A stretch of 64,000 nucleotides of DNA from Microbacteriaceae bacterium VKM Ac-2854. Its GTDB lineage: Bacteria; Actinomycetota; Actinomycetes; Actinomycetales; Microbacteriaceae. Of the stretch, positions 16,966 to 28,011 are shown in pieces (the stretch's first letter is position 1; every line of letters starts with the position of its first letter). Position numbers and translations under genes: made by a program. Under the pieces are notes generated by a model. That model was not told the origin of the DNA. It worked only from the letters and a program-made list of their open reading frames with translations, and searched no databases. Location of the stretch: assembly GCA_013205085.1 (NCBI GenBank), contig JABMLH010000003.1, forward strand, positions 186,001 to 250,000, in the 5' to 3' direction.

Positions 16966-19509
16966 GTGCCCGGAGACAACCTCACCCGCGTCGAAGCCCA
17001 GGAGCGCGCGTCGATCGTCGCCGTCGAGAGCTATGAGATCGCCCTCGACCTGACCCAGGGCGCGGAGACGTTCCTGAGCACCACGACCGTGCGCTTCGGC
17101 GCCACTGCCGGCGCCTCGACCTTCATCGACGCGATCACGAAGAACGTCCGCTCCGTCACGCTGAACGGAGTCGACCTCGACCCCGCTGCCGTCAGCGACA
17201 ACGTCCGCATCCAGCTCGACGGTCTCGCTGAGCAGAACGTGCTCACCGTCGTGTCCGATGGCCTGTACACGAACACCGGCGAGGGACTGCACCGCTTCGT
17301 CGATCCGGTGGACGACGAGGTCTACGTCTACACGCAGTTCGAGGTGCCCGACTCCCGGCGCGTCTTCGCGGTGTTCGAGCAGCCCGATCTGAAGGCGACG
17401 TTCCAGTTCACCATCACCGCGCCCGACTACTGGGCCGTCGTCTCGAACCAGAAGACCCCGGAGCCTGTCGCCGCAGGCGATTCGAAGGCCACCTGGACCT
17501 TCGCACCCACGCCGCGGATCTCCTCGTACATCACCGCCTTGATCGCCGGCCCGTACCTCAGCGAGACCGACTCGCTCGTCTCCAGCGACGGCCGCACCAT
17601 CGAGCTCGGCGTCTTCGCCCGGGCCTCGCTCTCGCAGTTCCTCGACGCCGACTACGTGTTCGAGAAGACCAAGCAGGGCTTCGCGTTCTACGAGGAGAAG
17701 TTCGGCGTCGCCTACCCGTTCGAGAAGTACGACCAGCTCTTCGTCCCCGAGTTCAACGCGGGGGCGATGGAGAACGCCGGAGCGGTCACCTTCACCGAGA
17801 CCTACGTGTTCCGCTCGAAGGTGACCGATGCGATCAAGGAGCGCCGGGTCGTCACGATCCTGCACGAGCTCGCGCACATGTGGTTCGGCGACCTGGTCAC
17901 CATGAAGTGGTGGAACGACCTGTGGCTGAACGAGTCGTTCGCCGAGTACGCCTCGACGCTCGCCACGGCCGAGGCCACCGAGTGGCACGAGGCCTGGACC
18001 ACCTTCGCCGCGATGGAGAAGAGCTGGGCCTATCGCCAGGACCAGCTGCCCTCCACGCACCCGATCGTCGCGACGATCAACGACCTGGAGGACGTGCAGG
18101 TCAACTTCGACGGCATCACCTACGCGAAGGGCGCCTCCGTGCTCAAGCAGCTCGTCGCCTGGGTCGGCGAGAAGGAGTTCCTGGCCGGGGTGCACGAGTA
18201 CTTCGTGAAGCACGCGTACGGCAACACCGAACTGCGCGACCTGCTGGTCGAACTGGAGGCCACCAGTGGCCGCGATCTGACCGAATGGTCGGCGCTGTGG
18301 CTGGAGACCGCCGGGGTCAACACCCTGCGCCCCGAGATCGAGGTGGATGTGGACGGTGTGATCACCTCGTTCGCGGTGCTGCAGACCGCCGCCGCCGACT
18401 ACCCGACGATCCGACCGCATCGCCTGGCCATCGGCTTCTACAACACCTCCGATTCCGCACTGGTGCGCACCAAGCGGCTCGAGCTCGACGTCGCCGGCGA
18501 GCGAACCGAGGTCGCCGAGCTGGTGGGTGAGGCGCGCCCCGCCCTCATCCTGCTGAACGATGACGACCTCGCTTACGCGAAGGTGCGCCTCGACGACGAC
18601 TCGCTCGCCGTCGCGATCGAGAGCCTCGCCAGCATCGAGAGCCCGCTCGCCCGGTCCATCGTCTGGGGTTCGGTGTGGGATGCCACCCGCGACGCGGAGT
18701 CGAAGCCGCGCGACTTCGTCCGCCTCGTGCTGGGCAACATCGCGACGGAGACCGAGTCGACCACGCTGCGTACCGTGCTGAACCAGCTGGTGCTCACCGC
18801 CTCGCAGTACGTCGCCCCGGCCGCGCGCACGGAGGTCGTCGAAGAGGTCGGCGACCAGCTGTGGAGCCTCGCTCAACAGGCCGAGGCCGGCAGCGACGCG
18901 CAGTTCCAGTTCGTCAAGTTCTTCGCCAGCATCGCCAGCACGGACGCGCACCTCGACGCGATCCAGGCGCTGCTCGACGGTGAGGTCACGCTCGACGGGC
19001 TCGACATCGACACCGACCTCGGCTGGGAACTGCTGATCGCGCTGGCGGCGGGCGGACGGGCCGATGGAGCTGCGATCGACACCGCACTCGCCTCGGACAA
19101 CACCGCGACCGGCGCGCAGTCCGCCGCCCACGCCCGCGCGGCCATCCCGACCGCTGCGGCGAAGCGCGCCGCGTGGGACTCCGTCACCCTGGACGACTCG
19201 GCGCCGAACACCGTTGTGCGTTCGACAGGGCTCGGCTTCCAGCGCGCGAGCGATCCGCGCATCCTGGATGCGATGATCCCGGTCTACTTCGACTCCCTGC
19301 GCACGATCTGGGACACGAAGAGCTACAAGATCGCGGAGTACCTCGTGGTCGGCTTCTACCCCGCGCCCCTCGCGGATCAGGCCATCGTCGACGCGACGAC
19401 GGAGTGGCTCGCGGCGAACCCCGAGATCCCGGCACTGCGGCGCCTGGTGATCGAGAACCTCGCCGGGGTCGAGCGCGCCCTCGCCGCGCAGGCGAAGGAC
19501 GCCGCCTAA
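16966..19509 (+). CDS. pepN: Aminopeptidase N (M1 family)
   Basis: An 847-residue cytosolic zinc aminopeptidase that trims N-terminal residues from peptides. The substrate-anchoring GAMEN motif and zinc site HELAHMWFGDLVT...NESFAEY are intact, with the C-terminal ERAP1-like helical domain (from about residue 520). This matches the actinobacterial and Streptomyces-type PepN length. GTG 16966 is used, with a weak GGA upstream. A strong hairpin terminator follows 10 bp after the stop. Confidence 0.96.
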   Translation: MPGDNLTRVEAQERASIVAVESYEIALDLTQGAETFLSTTTVRFGATAGASTFIDAITKNVRSVTLNGVDLDPAAVSDNVRIQLDGLAEQNVLTVVSDGLYTNTGEGLHRFVDPVDDEVYVYTQFEVPDSRRVFAVFEQPDLKATFQFTITAPDYWAVVSNQKTPEPVAAGDSKATWTFAPTPRISSYITALIAGPYLSETDSLVSSDGRTIELGVFARASLSQFLDADYVFEKTKQGFAFYEEKFGVAYPFEKYDQLFVPEFNAGAMENAGAVTFTETYVFRSKVTDAIKERRVVTILHELAHMWFGDLVTMKWWNDLWLNESFAEYASTLATAEATEWHEAWTTFAAMEKSWAYRQDQLPSTHPIVATINDLEDVQVNFDGITYAKGASVLKQLVAWVGEKEFLAGVHEYFVKHAYGNTELRDLLVELEATSGRDLTEWSALWLETAGVNTLRPEIEVDVDGVITSFAVLQTAAADYPTIRPHRLAIGFYNTSDSALVRTKRLELDVAGERTEVAELVGEARPALILLNDDDLAYAKVRLDDDSLAVAIESLASIESPLARSIVWGSVWDATRDAESKPRDFVRLVLGNIATETESTTLRTVLNQLVLTASQYVAPAARTEVVEEVGDQLWSLAQQAEAGSDAQFQFVKFFASIASTDAHLDAIQALLDGEVTLDGLDIDTDLGWELLIALAAGGRADGAAIDTALASDNTATGAQSAAHARAAIPTAAAKRAAWDSVTLDDSAPNTVVRSTGLGFQRASDPRILDAMIPVYFDSLRTIWDTKSYKIAEYLVVGFYPAPLADQAIVDATTEWLAANPEIPALRRLVIENLAGVERALAAQAKDAA

Positions 19510-19519
19510 GCACGAACCG

Positions 19520-19559
19520 GACCCGGTGCGGAGCCTCTGCGGAGGCTCTGCACCGGGTC
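19520..19559 (+). terminator. pepN terminator
   Basis: An 18-bp stem (GACCCGGTGCGGAGCCTC against its complement with one G-U pair) and a 4-base loop, followed by TCTTCC. Confidence 0.8.
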
Positions 19560-19591
19560 TTCCGATTCCGGACGCCTACCCTGGAGCCGCT

Positions 19592-20716
19592 ATGACGTTG
19601 ATCTCCCTTCTCGCCGCCGTGACCCCCGAACCGACCGACAACCCCGTCTCGACCACCATCAGCTTCTTCACGACTCCCGAGTTCTGGAAGATCGTCTGGG
19701 TCCTGGTCACCATCGTCTGCGCCATCCTCGCCCGAGTGATCGCGCACTTCGCCGTCCGGCGGGTGGTGGAGCAGATCGTTTCCGGGGTGAAGAAGCGTCA
19801 GAACGTCGACGACACCCAGTCGCTACCCGCGTCGCCGGTCGCCGCGGTGCGTGTGGTGCAACGCACGCGCACGCTCGGCTCGATCCTGAACAACATCATC
19901 TCGATCCTGATCGTCGTCATCGGCCTGGTGTTGATCGTGAACATCATCGATCCGAACCTGATCAGTTCATTCGCCCTGCTGACCGCGGCGTTGGGTGCCG
20001 GCCTCGGTTTCGGCGCTCAGAACATCGTCAAGGACGTTCTCAACGGGCTCTTTATGGTGGCGGAGGACCAGCTCGGCGTCGGCGACGTGGTCGACACCGG
20101 CCAGGCGACCGGTGTCGTCGAGGCGGTCGGCGTGCGGATCACCCAGATCCGCGACGTGAACGGAACACTCTGGTTCGTCCGCAACGGCGAGATCATCCGC
20201 GTCGGCAACATGTCGCAGGGCTGGTCGCGGGTCATCATCGACCTCGCGGTGCCGTACGAGACCGACCTCGAACAGGTGCAGACCACCATGCTCGACACCG
20301 CGAACGCCCTGGCCACCAGCGGACGCTGGCGCTCGCGCATCCTCGAGAAGCCCGAGATCTGGGGCCTCGAATCCATCTCCGCCGAGGCCCTGGTCGTGCG
20401 CCTGGTGATCAAGACCCGCACGACCGCGAAGGACGACGTGGCTCGGGAGCTGCGGCTGCGGCTGAAGACCGCGCTGGACGCGCAGGGTGTGAAGCTGCCG
20501 GCGCTGAACTCGATCGTCCTCAGCGGATTCGAGGGAGCCGCGAGCGTGACCGGAGCGAAGCCGCCGCGCACCAAGCCCGCCCCGGTCGTGACGACGGAGG
20601 GAGCCAAGCCCGTCAAGGCACCGCGCGCACCGCGCAAGCGCCCCGCGATCACGGAGGTCAAGCCGACCATCGAGGCACCGAATCCGGAACGCCCGACGGA
20701 TTCGAGCGGATCGTGA
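19592..20716 (+). CDS. Small-conductance mechanosensitive channel (MscS family)
   Basis: A 374-residue membrane protein with N-terminal TM segments (residues about 25-50 and 100-120) and the pore-lining helix ALLTAALGAGLGFGAQNIVKD, typical of MscS TM3. The cytoplasmic beta domain (GDVVDTGQATGVVEAVGVRITQIRD, WFVRNGEI) and alpha/beta vestibule follow. A C-terminal tail of about 50 residues rich in Pro, Lys and Ala is an extension. It releases solutes on hypo-osmotic shock. Start ATG 19592 has GGAG upstream, and the gene overlaps the downstream globin by 4 bp. Confidence 0.94.
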   Translation: MTLISLLAAVTPEPTDNPVSTTISFFTTPEFWKIVWVLVTIVCAILARVIAHFAVRRVVEQIVSGVKKRQNVDDTQSLPASPVAAVRVVQRTRTLGSILNNIISILIVVIGLVLIVNIIDPNLISSFALLTAALGAGLGFGAQNIVKDVLNGLFMVAEDQLGVGDVVDTGQATGVVEAVGVRITQIRDVNGTLWFVRNGEIIRVGNMSQGWSRVIIDLAVPYETDLEQVQTTMLDTANALATSGRWRSRILEKPEIWGLESISAEALVVRLVIKTRTTAKDDVARELRLRLKTALDAQGVKLPALNSIVLSGFEGAASVTGAKPPRTKPAPVVTTEGAKPVKAPRAPRKRPAITEVKPTIEAPNPERPTDSSGS

Positions 20717-21117
20717 GCGGCCTGCAGATCGGCGGCACGCCTCCGCTGCACTCGTTCTGGGAGCACATCGGCGGCCGGCCCACGTTCGAGAAACTGGTGC
20801 GCCGCTTCTACGAAGGCGTCCGCGAGGACGAGCTGCTCTGGCCGATGTATCCGGCCGACGACCTCGAGGGCGCGATCCAACGGCTGACGGGATTCCTGGA
20901 GCAGTACTGGGGCGGCCCGACCACCTACAGCCAGGAACGCGGCCACCCCCGGCTGCGGATGCGGCACATGCCCTTCCACATCGACTTCGCCGCGCGCGAT
21001 GCCTGGCTGCGCAACATGCGCGTCGCCGTCGACGCGCTCGAACTCTCCCCCGCCGACGACGCATTGCTCTGGGATTACCTGGAGCGCGCGGCGCACGCGA
21101 TGGTGAATGCTCACTAG
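20713..21117 (+). CDS. Group II truncated haemoglobin (GlbO type)
   Basis: A 134-residue 2-on-2 globin. It has FYEGVREDELLWPMYP (B helix Tyr region and CD turn), proximal His in RHMPFHID and the group II Trp G8 in RDAWLRNM. It binds O2/NO through haem; members support respiration or detoxify reactive nitrogen species. It starts with GTG overlapping the MscS stop (GTGA), so the two are translationally coupled, an actinobacterial arrangement whose logic is unclear. Confidence 0.93.
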   Translation: MSGLQIGGTPPLHSFWEHIGGRPTFEKLVRRFYEGVREDELLWPMYPADDLEGAIQRLTGFLEQYWGGPTTYSQERGHPRLRMRHMPFHIDFAARDAWLRNMRVAVDALELSPADDALLWDYLERAAHAMVNAH

Positions 21118-21181
21118 TCCGGCCGATCCACGCGCGGCGTAGGCTCGAGGCAGCCGAGTCGAAGGGGATCTGGTACCGCGG

Positions 21182-22837
21182 ATGCAGGTCGAGAACACGG
21201 ACGTTCTGATCGTCGGGGCCGGGCTGGCCGGACTCGTGACCGCCACCGAGTTGGTGGCGCGCGGCAAGACGGTCACGATCGTCGAGCAAGAACCCGAGTC
21301 GTCGCTCGGCGGCCAGGCGTGGTGGTCCTTCGGGGGGCTCTTCCTCGTCGATTCGCCCGAGCAGCGCCGACTCGGCGTGCACGATTCGCTCGCGCTCGCC
21401 CAGCAGGATTGGCTCGGTAGCGCGGGATTCGACCGGCCGGAGGACTACTGGCCCAAGCGCTGGGCCGAGGCGTACCTGCAGTTCGCGGCGGGCGAGAAGC
21501 GCGCCTGGCTGCACGAACTCGGCGTGCGCTTCTTCCCGGTCGTCGGCTGGGCGGAGCGCGGCGGCTCGCTGGCCGACGGACACGGCAACTCGGTGCCGCG
21601 CTTCCACGTGACGTGGGGCACCGGGCCGGGCGTGCTGGATCCGTTCATCCGCCGCCTGCGCACCGCCGTCGACGAGGGTCGGGCGCGCGTCCTGTTCCGA
21701 CACCGGGTGGACGCTCTCACCGTCGAGGGCGGCCGCGTCGTGGGCGTCGAGGGAACCGTGCTCGCAGCGTCATCGGTGCCGCGCGGGGTCGCCAGCGGGC
21801 GCGACGTCGTGGGTCGGTTCTCGCTGCGAGCGGATGCCGTCGTCGTCGCGTCGGGCGGGATCGGGGGTGACCTCGATCTGGTCCGGCGGAACTGGCCGGA
21901 GCGGCTCGGCCCGGCGCCGGAGCGGATGCTCGCGGGGGTGCCCGAGCACGTGGACGGGCGGATGCTCGGCATCAGCGCCGACGCCGGCGCTCGATTGATC
22001 AACCAGGATCGGATGTGGCACTACACGGAGGGCATCGAGAACTGGGCGCCCGTCTGGCGCCGGCACGGCATCCGCATCCTCCCCGGACCCTCGTCCCTCT
22101 GGCTCGACGCGAGCGGGCGACGCCTCCCCGCTCCGCTCTACCCGGGCTTCGACACCCTCGCGACGTTGGAGCACATCGCGCGTTCCGGGTGGAGCCACAC
22201 CTGGTTCGTGCTGACGCAGGCGATCATCGAGAAGGAGTTCGCGCTCTCGGGCAGCGAGCAGAATCCCGACCTCACCGGCAAGGATCTGAAGCTCCTCGCC
22301 CAGCGGGTACGCCCGGGAGCGCCCGGTCCGGTCGAGGCGTTCAAGCGGCACGGCGCGGACTTCGTCGTCGCCGACGACCCCGACAGCCTGCTCGACGGGA
22401 TGCAGGAGCTGGAGCCCGCGGCGATTCTGGATCGGGATCTCGTTCGTCAGCAGATCGAGTCCCGCGATCGTCAGTTGCGCAATCCCGTCGCGAAAGACGG
22501 CCAGATCGTGGCGCTGCGCTCGGCTCGCCGCTATCTGGGCGATCGGCTGATCCGGGTGGCGAAGCCGCACCGGCTCCTCGACCCGAAGGCGGGGCCGCTC
22601 ATCGCCGTCCGGCTGCACCTGCTGACGCGCAAGACCCTCGGTGGCATCGAGACCGATCTCGACGCCCGCGCGCTCGGCGCCGATGGCTCCCCCGTGCCCG
22701 GCTTGTACGCGGTGGGCGAGGCCTCCGGATTCGGCGGCGGCGGGATGCACGGCTACCGAGCCCTCGAAGGGACGTTCCTGGGCGGCTGCCTCTTCACCGG
22801 GCTGCGCGCGGCCCAGGCGATCGCGAAGAACTCCTAG
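21182..22837 (+). CDS. FAD-binding dehydrogenase, KstD/fumarate-reductase fold
   Basis: A 551-residue flavoprotein. The dinucleotide-binding loop is VGAGLAGLVTATEL (residues about 11-24), with SSLGGQAWWSFGG, a central substrate domain, and a C-terminal flavin-closing motif GLYAVGEASGFGGGGMHGYRALEG... It matches the 'FAD-binding dehydrogenase' group related to 3-ketosteroid dehydrogenases and succinate/fumarate reductases, but the substrate is unknown and no steroid genes are nearby. It converges on and overlaps the next gene by 4 bp. Confidence 0.9.
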   Translation: MQVENTDVLIVGAGLAGLVTATELVARGKTVTIVEQEPESSLGGQAWWSFGGLFLVDSPEQRRLGVHDSLALAQQDWLGSAGFDRPEDYWPKRWAEAYLQFAAGEKRAWLHELGVRFFPVVGWAERGGSLADGHGNSVPRFHVTWGTGPGVLDPFIRRLRTAVDEGRARVLFRHRVDALTVEGGRVVGVEGTVLAASSVPRGVASGRDVVGRFSLRADAVVVASGGIGGDLDLVRRNWPERLGPAPERMLAGVPEHVDGRMLGISADAGARLINQDRMWHYTEGIENWAPVWRRHGIRILPGPSSLWLDASGRRLPAPLYPGFDTLATLEHIARSGWSHTWFVLTQAIIEKEFALSGSEQNPDLTGKDLKLLAQRVRPGAPGPVEAFKRHGADFVVADDPDSLLDGMQELEPAAILDRDLVRQQIESRDRQLRNPVAKDGQIVALRSARRYLGDRLIRVAKPHRLLDPKAGPLIAVRLHLLTRKTLGGIETDLDARALGADGSPVPGLYAVGEASGFGGGGMHGYRALEGTFLGGCLFTGLRAAQAIAKNS

Positions 22838-23496
22838 GTCAGGCGTACCAGCACGTGACCGCGCCGAGTGGTCAGCCGGCGCCAGGTGCCGCTCGCGAGG
22901 ATCGACACCGGATCGTCAGCGCCGAGGAAACCGAGAGCGAAGGCCGCGAAAGCGGCTCCGGCCGGGATGTCGCCGAGATCGGCGATCGGTCGCCCCCACA
23001 CCGTCGACCTGACCCGGTTCACGATCTGCTCGCCGACATCGGCGGGCACCGCAGCGGCGATCTCGTCGATTCCGGCGCGCGCGACGAGCTCCAGCTGCAC
23101 CGGATCCCCCGGTTCGCGTCGCTCCCAGCCGCCGCGTGGCGGCGTGATCCCCGCCCAGCTGCCGGCGGTGACGTCGTCACCATCGGGCAGAGGCACGGGC
23201 TTGCCGTCCGCTCCCCCCGGCTCCCACTGAAGCCGGGCGAGCCGATCCGAGAGCGCGCGGATCGGCACGACGCGGTCGAAGCCGTCGGTCTCGGTCAGCG
23301 CGAAGATGCGCAGGCCCAGCACGGTCGGGCTGCGGTCGAGAAGGCCGCGCGGGTAGAGCACGGGCGTGTAGACGGCGAGTGCGTGCGCGCCGGCGATCAT
23401 CCGGATCGCGCCGTCCTCGACTCGCGCGGAACGGCCGAGGAACACCCTCAGGTCGGACAGGCTCAGCGGATCGGCGAGCGAAAAGGACGAACTCAT
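22834..23496 (-). CDS. Conserved hypothetical protein, 220 aa
   Basis: I do not recognise a characterised family. The protein is soluble, with no signal or membrane segment. The N-terminus (SLSDLRVFLGRSARV...ALAVYTPVLYPRGLLD) is followed by a mixed alpha/beta region rich in acidic and Pro/Gly residues, and a C-terminal Ala-rich segment ending SILASGTWRRLTTRRGHVLVRL. Its composition and codon use are like the neighbours. It diverges from tesB across a 58-bp gap and converges with the flavoprotein gene. Confidence 0.8.
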   Translation of the reverse strand: MSSSFSLADPLSLSDLRVFLGRSARVEDGAIRMIAGAHALAVYTPVLYPRGLLDRSPTVLGLRIFALTETDGFDRVVPIRALSDRLARLQWEPGGADGKPVPLPDGDDVTAGSWAGITPPRGGWERREPGDPVQLELVARAGIDEIAAAVPADVGEQIVNRVRSTVWGRPIADLGDIPAGAAFAAFALGFLGADDPVSILASGTWRRLTTRRGHVLVRLT

Positions 23497-23554
23497 CTCG
23501 CTCCTAAACTACTGGAGGGCCGTGCCCCATCCGCCCGACACACCCGGAGGAACC

Positions 23555-24430
23555 GTGACCGATCCCCTCGCCTCACTGCTGAACGCGCTCGATCTCACCG
23601 ATACGGGGGCCCGCACCAGCGAGGACATCTTCACCGGCCCGTCGCAGTGGATGCCCGCCGGCCGCGTCTTCGGCGGGCAGGTGCTCGCGCAGTCACTGAT
23701 CGCGGCGATGCGGACCGTCGAGCCCGATCGGATCGTGCACTCGATGCACGGCTACTTCCTTCGCCCGGGCGACGTCAATCAACCGATCACGTTCTCGGTG
23801 GACCGCATCCATGACGGCCGCTCGTTCTGCACCCGGCGCACCCAGGCGTACCAGTCCGGCCTGCCGATCCTGTCGATGATCGCCTCGTTCCAGACCGAGG
23901 ACGACGGGCTCGAGCACCAGATCGAGATGCCGAGCGCGCTGCCGGATCCGGAGACGCTCCCGAGCATCGCGGAACTCCTCGCCGACTTCGACCACCCGAT
24001 CGGCAAGTTCTGGGCGACGCAGCGGCCGTTCGACGTCCGGCACGTGGAGGCGCCGATCTACCTCAACGTCGACGGCGCGCGCGTGGCGCACCAGGCGTTG
24101 TGGATGCGGGCCACCGGTCCGCTGCCGGACGATCCGAACCTGCATCGCGCCGCACTCGCGTACGCCAGCGATTACACGATCCTCGAGCCGATCATGCGAC
24201 GCCACGGCGTCGCCTGGGCCACGCCGGGGCTGAAGGCCGCGAGCCTGGACCACGCGATGTGGTGGCACCGAGCGGGCCGGGTCGATGACTGGCTGCTGTA
24301 CGTGCAGGAGTCGCCGAGCGCGACCGGCGGGCGTGGGCTGACGCTGGGCCGGATCTACGACCGAGGCGGCCGACTCCTGGCCAGCGTGGCCCAGGAGGGC
24401 ATGGTCCGCGTGCCCGCCTCCTCCGCCTAG
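23555..24430 (+). CDS. tesB: Acyl-CoA thioesterase II
   Basis: A 291-residue double-hotdog thioesterase that hydrolyses acyl-CoA to free fatty acid and CoA. It shows the TesB pattern: FGGQVLAQ near residue 38, HSMHGYFLRPGD, an Asp/Thr-Gln set in the second half (YASDYTILEP...SLDHAMWWHR) and the C-terminal YDRGGRLLASVAQEGMVR. Start GTG 23555 has GGAGG 6 bp upstream; the earlier in-frame GTG at 23522 lacks this. It converges on a second, unrelated-type thioesterase. Confidence 0.95.
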   Translation: MTDPLASLLNALDLTDTGARTSEDIFTGPSQWMPAGRVFGGQVLAQSLIAAMRTVEPDRIVHSMHGYFLRPGDVNQPITFSVDRIHDGRSFCTRRTQAYQSGLPILSMIASFQTEDDGLEHQIEMPSALPDPETLPSIAELLADFDHPIGKFWATQRPFDVRHVEAPIYLNVDGARVAHQALWMRATGPLPDDPNLHRAALAYASDYTILEPIMRRHGVAWATPGLKAASLDHAMWWHRAGRVDDWLLYVQESPSATGGRGLTLGRIYDRGGRLLASVAQEGMVRVPASSA

Positions 24431-24460
24431 CCGGGCAGAACTCGACCAGCCGGCACCCCC

Positions 24461-24934
24461 TCAGCCGCGCTTCGTGAACGCCACCGGCTCCTCGACGTAG
24501 GGCTGCCAGATCGAGCGCAGTTCATCGCCGATCCGCTGCGGCCGGCCCGTCGCCGCGGTCACCATCACCAGAGTCGTGGCCGCCTTCGTGTACAGCACGC
24601 GCGGCTCGACGCCGTCGGGCGAGTACAACTCGTAGCAGATCTCGATACTCGCACCGCCGATCCGGCCGATCCACATCTCGATGTCGATCGGCGCGCGCAT
24701 GTACGGGATCGGGCGCAGGTACTCGATCTCCTGGCGGGCGATCAAGCCGATCGTCTCGGCTCCCGGCCGCGCATCGAGCACCGCCGTCGCCATCCCCGCA
24801 TCCGAACCCGCGTCGGGCCGCCAGAACGCCTGGATGCGCGCCTCCTCCAGGAGGCGCAGCATCTCGGCGTTGTTGACGTGCGCGTACGCGTCGAAGTCCG
24901 ACCAGCGCAGCGGGATGGCGACGTGCAGGCGCAC
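24461..24934 (-). CDS. 4HBT-type hotdog acyl-CoA thioesterase
   Basis: A 157-residue single-hotdog protein with the family signature LRWSDFDAYAHVNNAEM (catalytic Asp) and EIEYLRPIPY. It is related to 4-hydroxybenzoyl-CoA thioesterase/YbgC. GTG 24934 lies 4 bases past the ettA stop, so it is the second gene of an ettA operon. Substrate chain length cannot be predicted. Confidence 0.9.
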   Translation of the reverse strand: MRLHVAIPLRWSDFDAYAHVNNAEMLRLLEEARIQAFWRPDAGSDAGMATAVLDARPGAETIGLIARQEIEYLRPIPYMRAPIDIEMWIGRIGGASIEICYELYSPDGVEPRVLYTKAATTLVMVTAATGRPQRIGDELRSIWQPYVEEPVAFTKRG

Positions 24935-24938
24935 GGTG

Positions 24939-26621
<1,683 letters not shown>

Positions 26622-26677
26622 GAGTCCAATTCTATTGAGGGGCTCGCGCCCCGGGGTTCCGCGGTGAGCTGATCGCC

Positions 26678-27184
26678 CTACCAGTCGATGGTCGCCGTCT
26701 GGCCGACGAGGCACTTTCCCGTCGCGATCGGCTTCGCCACGATGCCGTGGTACCCGCCGCTCTTCGGCCCGTACTGGCCGACGAGGCAGTCCTCGCCGAT
26801 CTTGACGGAGAACTGCACCGAGTCGGCGTCCAGGCCGATCGACGTCGCGTCGGGCGTGACCTCCATCGCCGCCTTGTCGAAGCCGGCAGCGACGAGCGAA
26901 TCGATGAAGCTGCGCCCCTTCGCCGCACTGTCGGCGGCGACGACCTTCGCGTTGCTCCAGTCGAAGTACGCCTTGTTCTGCTCCGCGGTGCCGCCCGGCA
27001 CGAAGACCGGGTCGGGCGTCGGGGTGCTGACGGGAGTCGGCGCGGCCGACGACGTGGCGTCCGCCGATGCGTTCGGCTGGGGATCCGCGCTCGGGGTGCA
27101 GGCGGCGAGGGAGGCGACGATGACGAGAGCCGATGCGAGCACAACGGAGATCCTGCCCGCGCGGAAGCGGGGTGTTGCAGTCAT
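26678..27184 (-). CDS. Lipoprotein, DUF6993-like
   Basis: A 168-residue secreted protein. A basic/hydrophobic signal ends in lipobox LAAC with Cys at 29, followed by a Ser/Ala/Pro/Thr-rich linker and a C-terminal domain with two cysteines (GEDCLVG and ATGKCLVG) that could form a disulfide. It resembles the DUF6993 lipoproteins of Microbacteriaceae, which have no known function. It sits upstream of ettA on the same strand with 56 bp between. Confidence 0.85.
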   Translation of the reverse strand: MTATPRFRAGRISVVLASALVIVASLAACTPSADPQPNASADATSSAAPTPVSTPTPDPVFVPGGTAEQNKAYFDWSNAKVVAADSAAKGRSFIDSLVAAGFDKAAMEVTPDATSIGLDADSVQFSVKIGEDCLVGQYGPKSGGYHGIVAKPIATGKCLVGQTATIDW

Positions 27185-27282
27185 GGTCGTCCGTCTCCCT
27201 CATGGCGTTGCCCCGACCACGACGACCGACGCGACGACCCCGCCGTCCGCGATTTCTGGTCGGAACGTCCGACGATTTCTCG

Positions 27283-27795
27283 TCAGAACGGAGTCTCGTC
27301 AGAGTTTAGCGACGGCGCCGACACGGTTGCTGCGAAGTCGATGCCGGGTGGCGACCACGCCGCCTCGCTCGGTGCGGACCCGGTGGACGCGCCGGACTCC
27401 GCCCACTCCTGGCGATCGGGCTGCTGCTCGGGCGCAGCGGAGCGCTGCGCCTTGGTGTAGCTGGACGTACCCCAGGTGAGATCGTGGCCGAGGGCGTCCG
27501 CGGTGACGACCACGTCCGTGCCCGACTTCGGACCGGCCTCCCACGGCCGGACCGAGAGCCGTCCGGCGACGAGGACCCGGTCGCCTCGAGCGAACGAAGC
27601 CAGGGCGTTCTTGGCCAGCTCGCGGAAGACGTTCACGGAGTACCAGTTCGGTGCTCCGTCCACCCACTTGTTCGTCGTGCGATCGAATCTCCGCTGAGAG
27701 GAGACCAATCGGAACGACACCATCACTCCGCCTGCCGTATCGATCCGTTTCGGATCCGTCCCGATCACGCCCACGAGCGTCACTGTGTCGGTCAT
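27283..27795 (-). CDS. ssb: Single-stranded DNA-binding protein
   Basis: A 170-residue OB-fold SSB. The N-terminal core (TVTLVGVIGTDPK, FRLVSSQRRFD, NWYSVNVFRELAKNA, GDRVLVAGRLSVR) occupies about 1-115. The tail is short and ends in SDETPF, a variant of the acidic DDDIPF tip that recruits repair proteins. It is not in the rpsF-ssb-rpsR operon and is therefore likely a secondary SSB. ATG 27795 has AGGA 6-9 bp upstream. Confidence 0.9.
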   Translation of the reverse strand: MTDTVTLVGVIGTDPKRIDTAGGVMVSFRLVSSQRRFDRTTNKWVDGAPNWYSVNVFRELAKNALASFARGDRVLVAGRLSVRPWEAGPKSGTDVVVTADALGHDLTWGTSSYTKAQRSAAPEQQPDRQEWAESGASTGSAPSEAAWSPPGIDFAATVSAPSLNSDETPF

Positions 27796-28011
27796 CCATT
27801 CCTCGTTCCTGCACTGCCGCCGCTCGGACGGGTCCGTCTCCCCCGCCGTCGGAGGGGGAGCTGATGACGACACCCGGGCCGCGGCTGGGAGCGAACCGCG
27901 ACCCGAGGTCGTTCATCCAGTGTCGGTAGCAGCGCCCGTTCGTGGGGCGCGGATGCCCCGAAACAGGACAACTCGCGCCTCCCGCGGGCCTGTGGAGGAG
28001 GAGACCAGCGG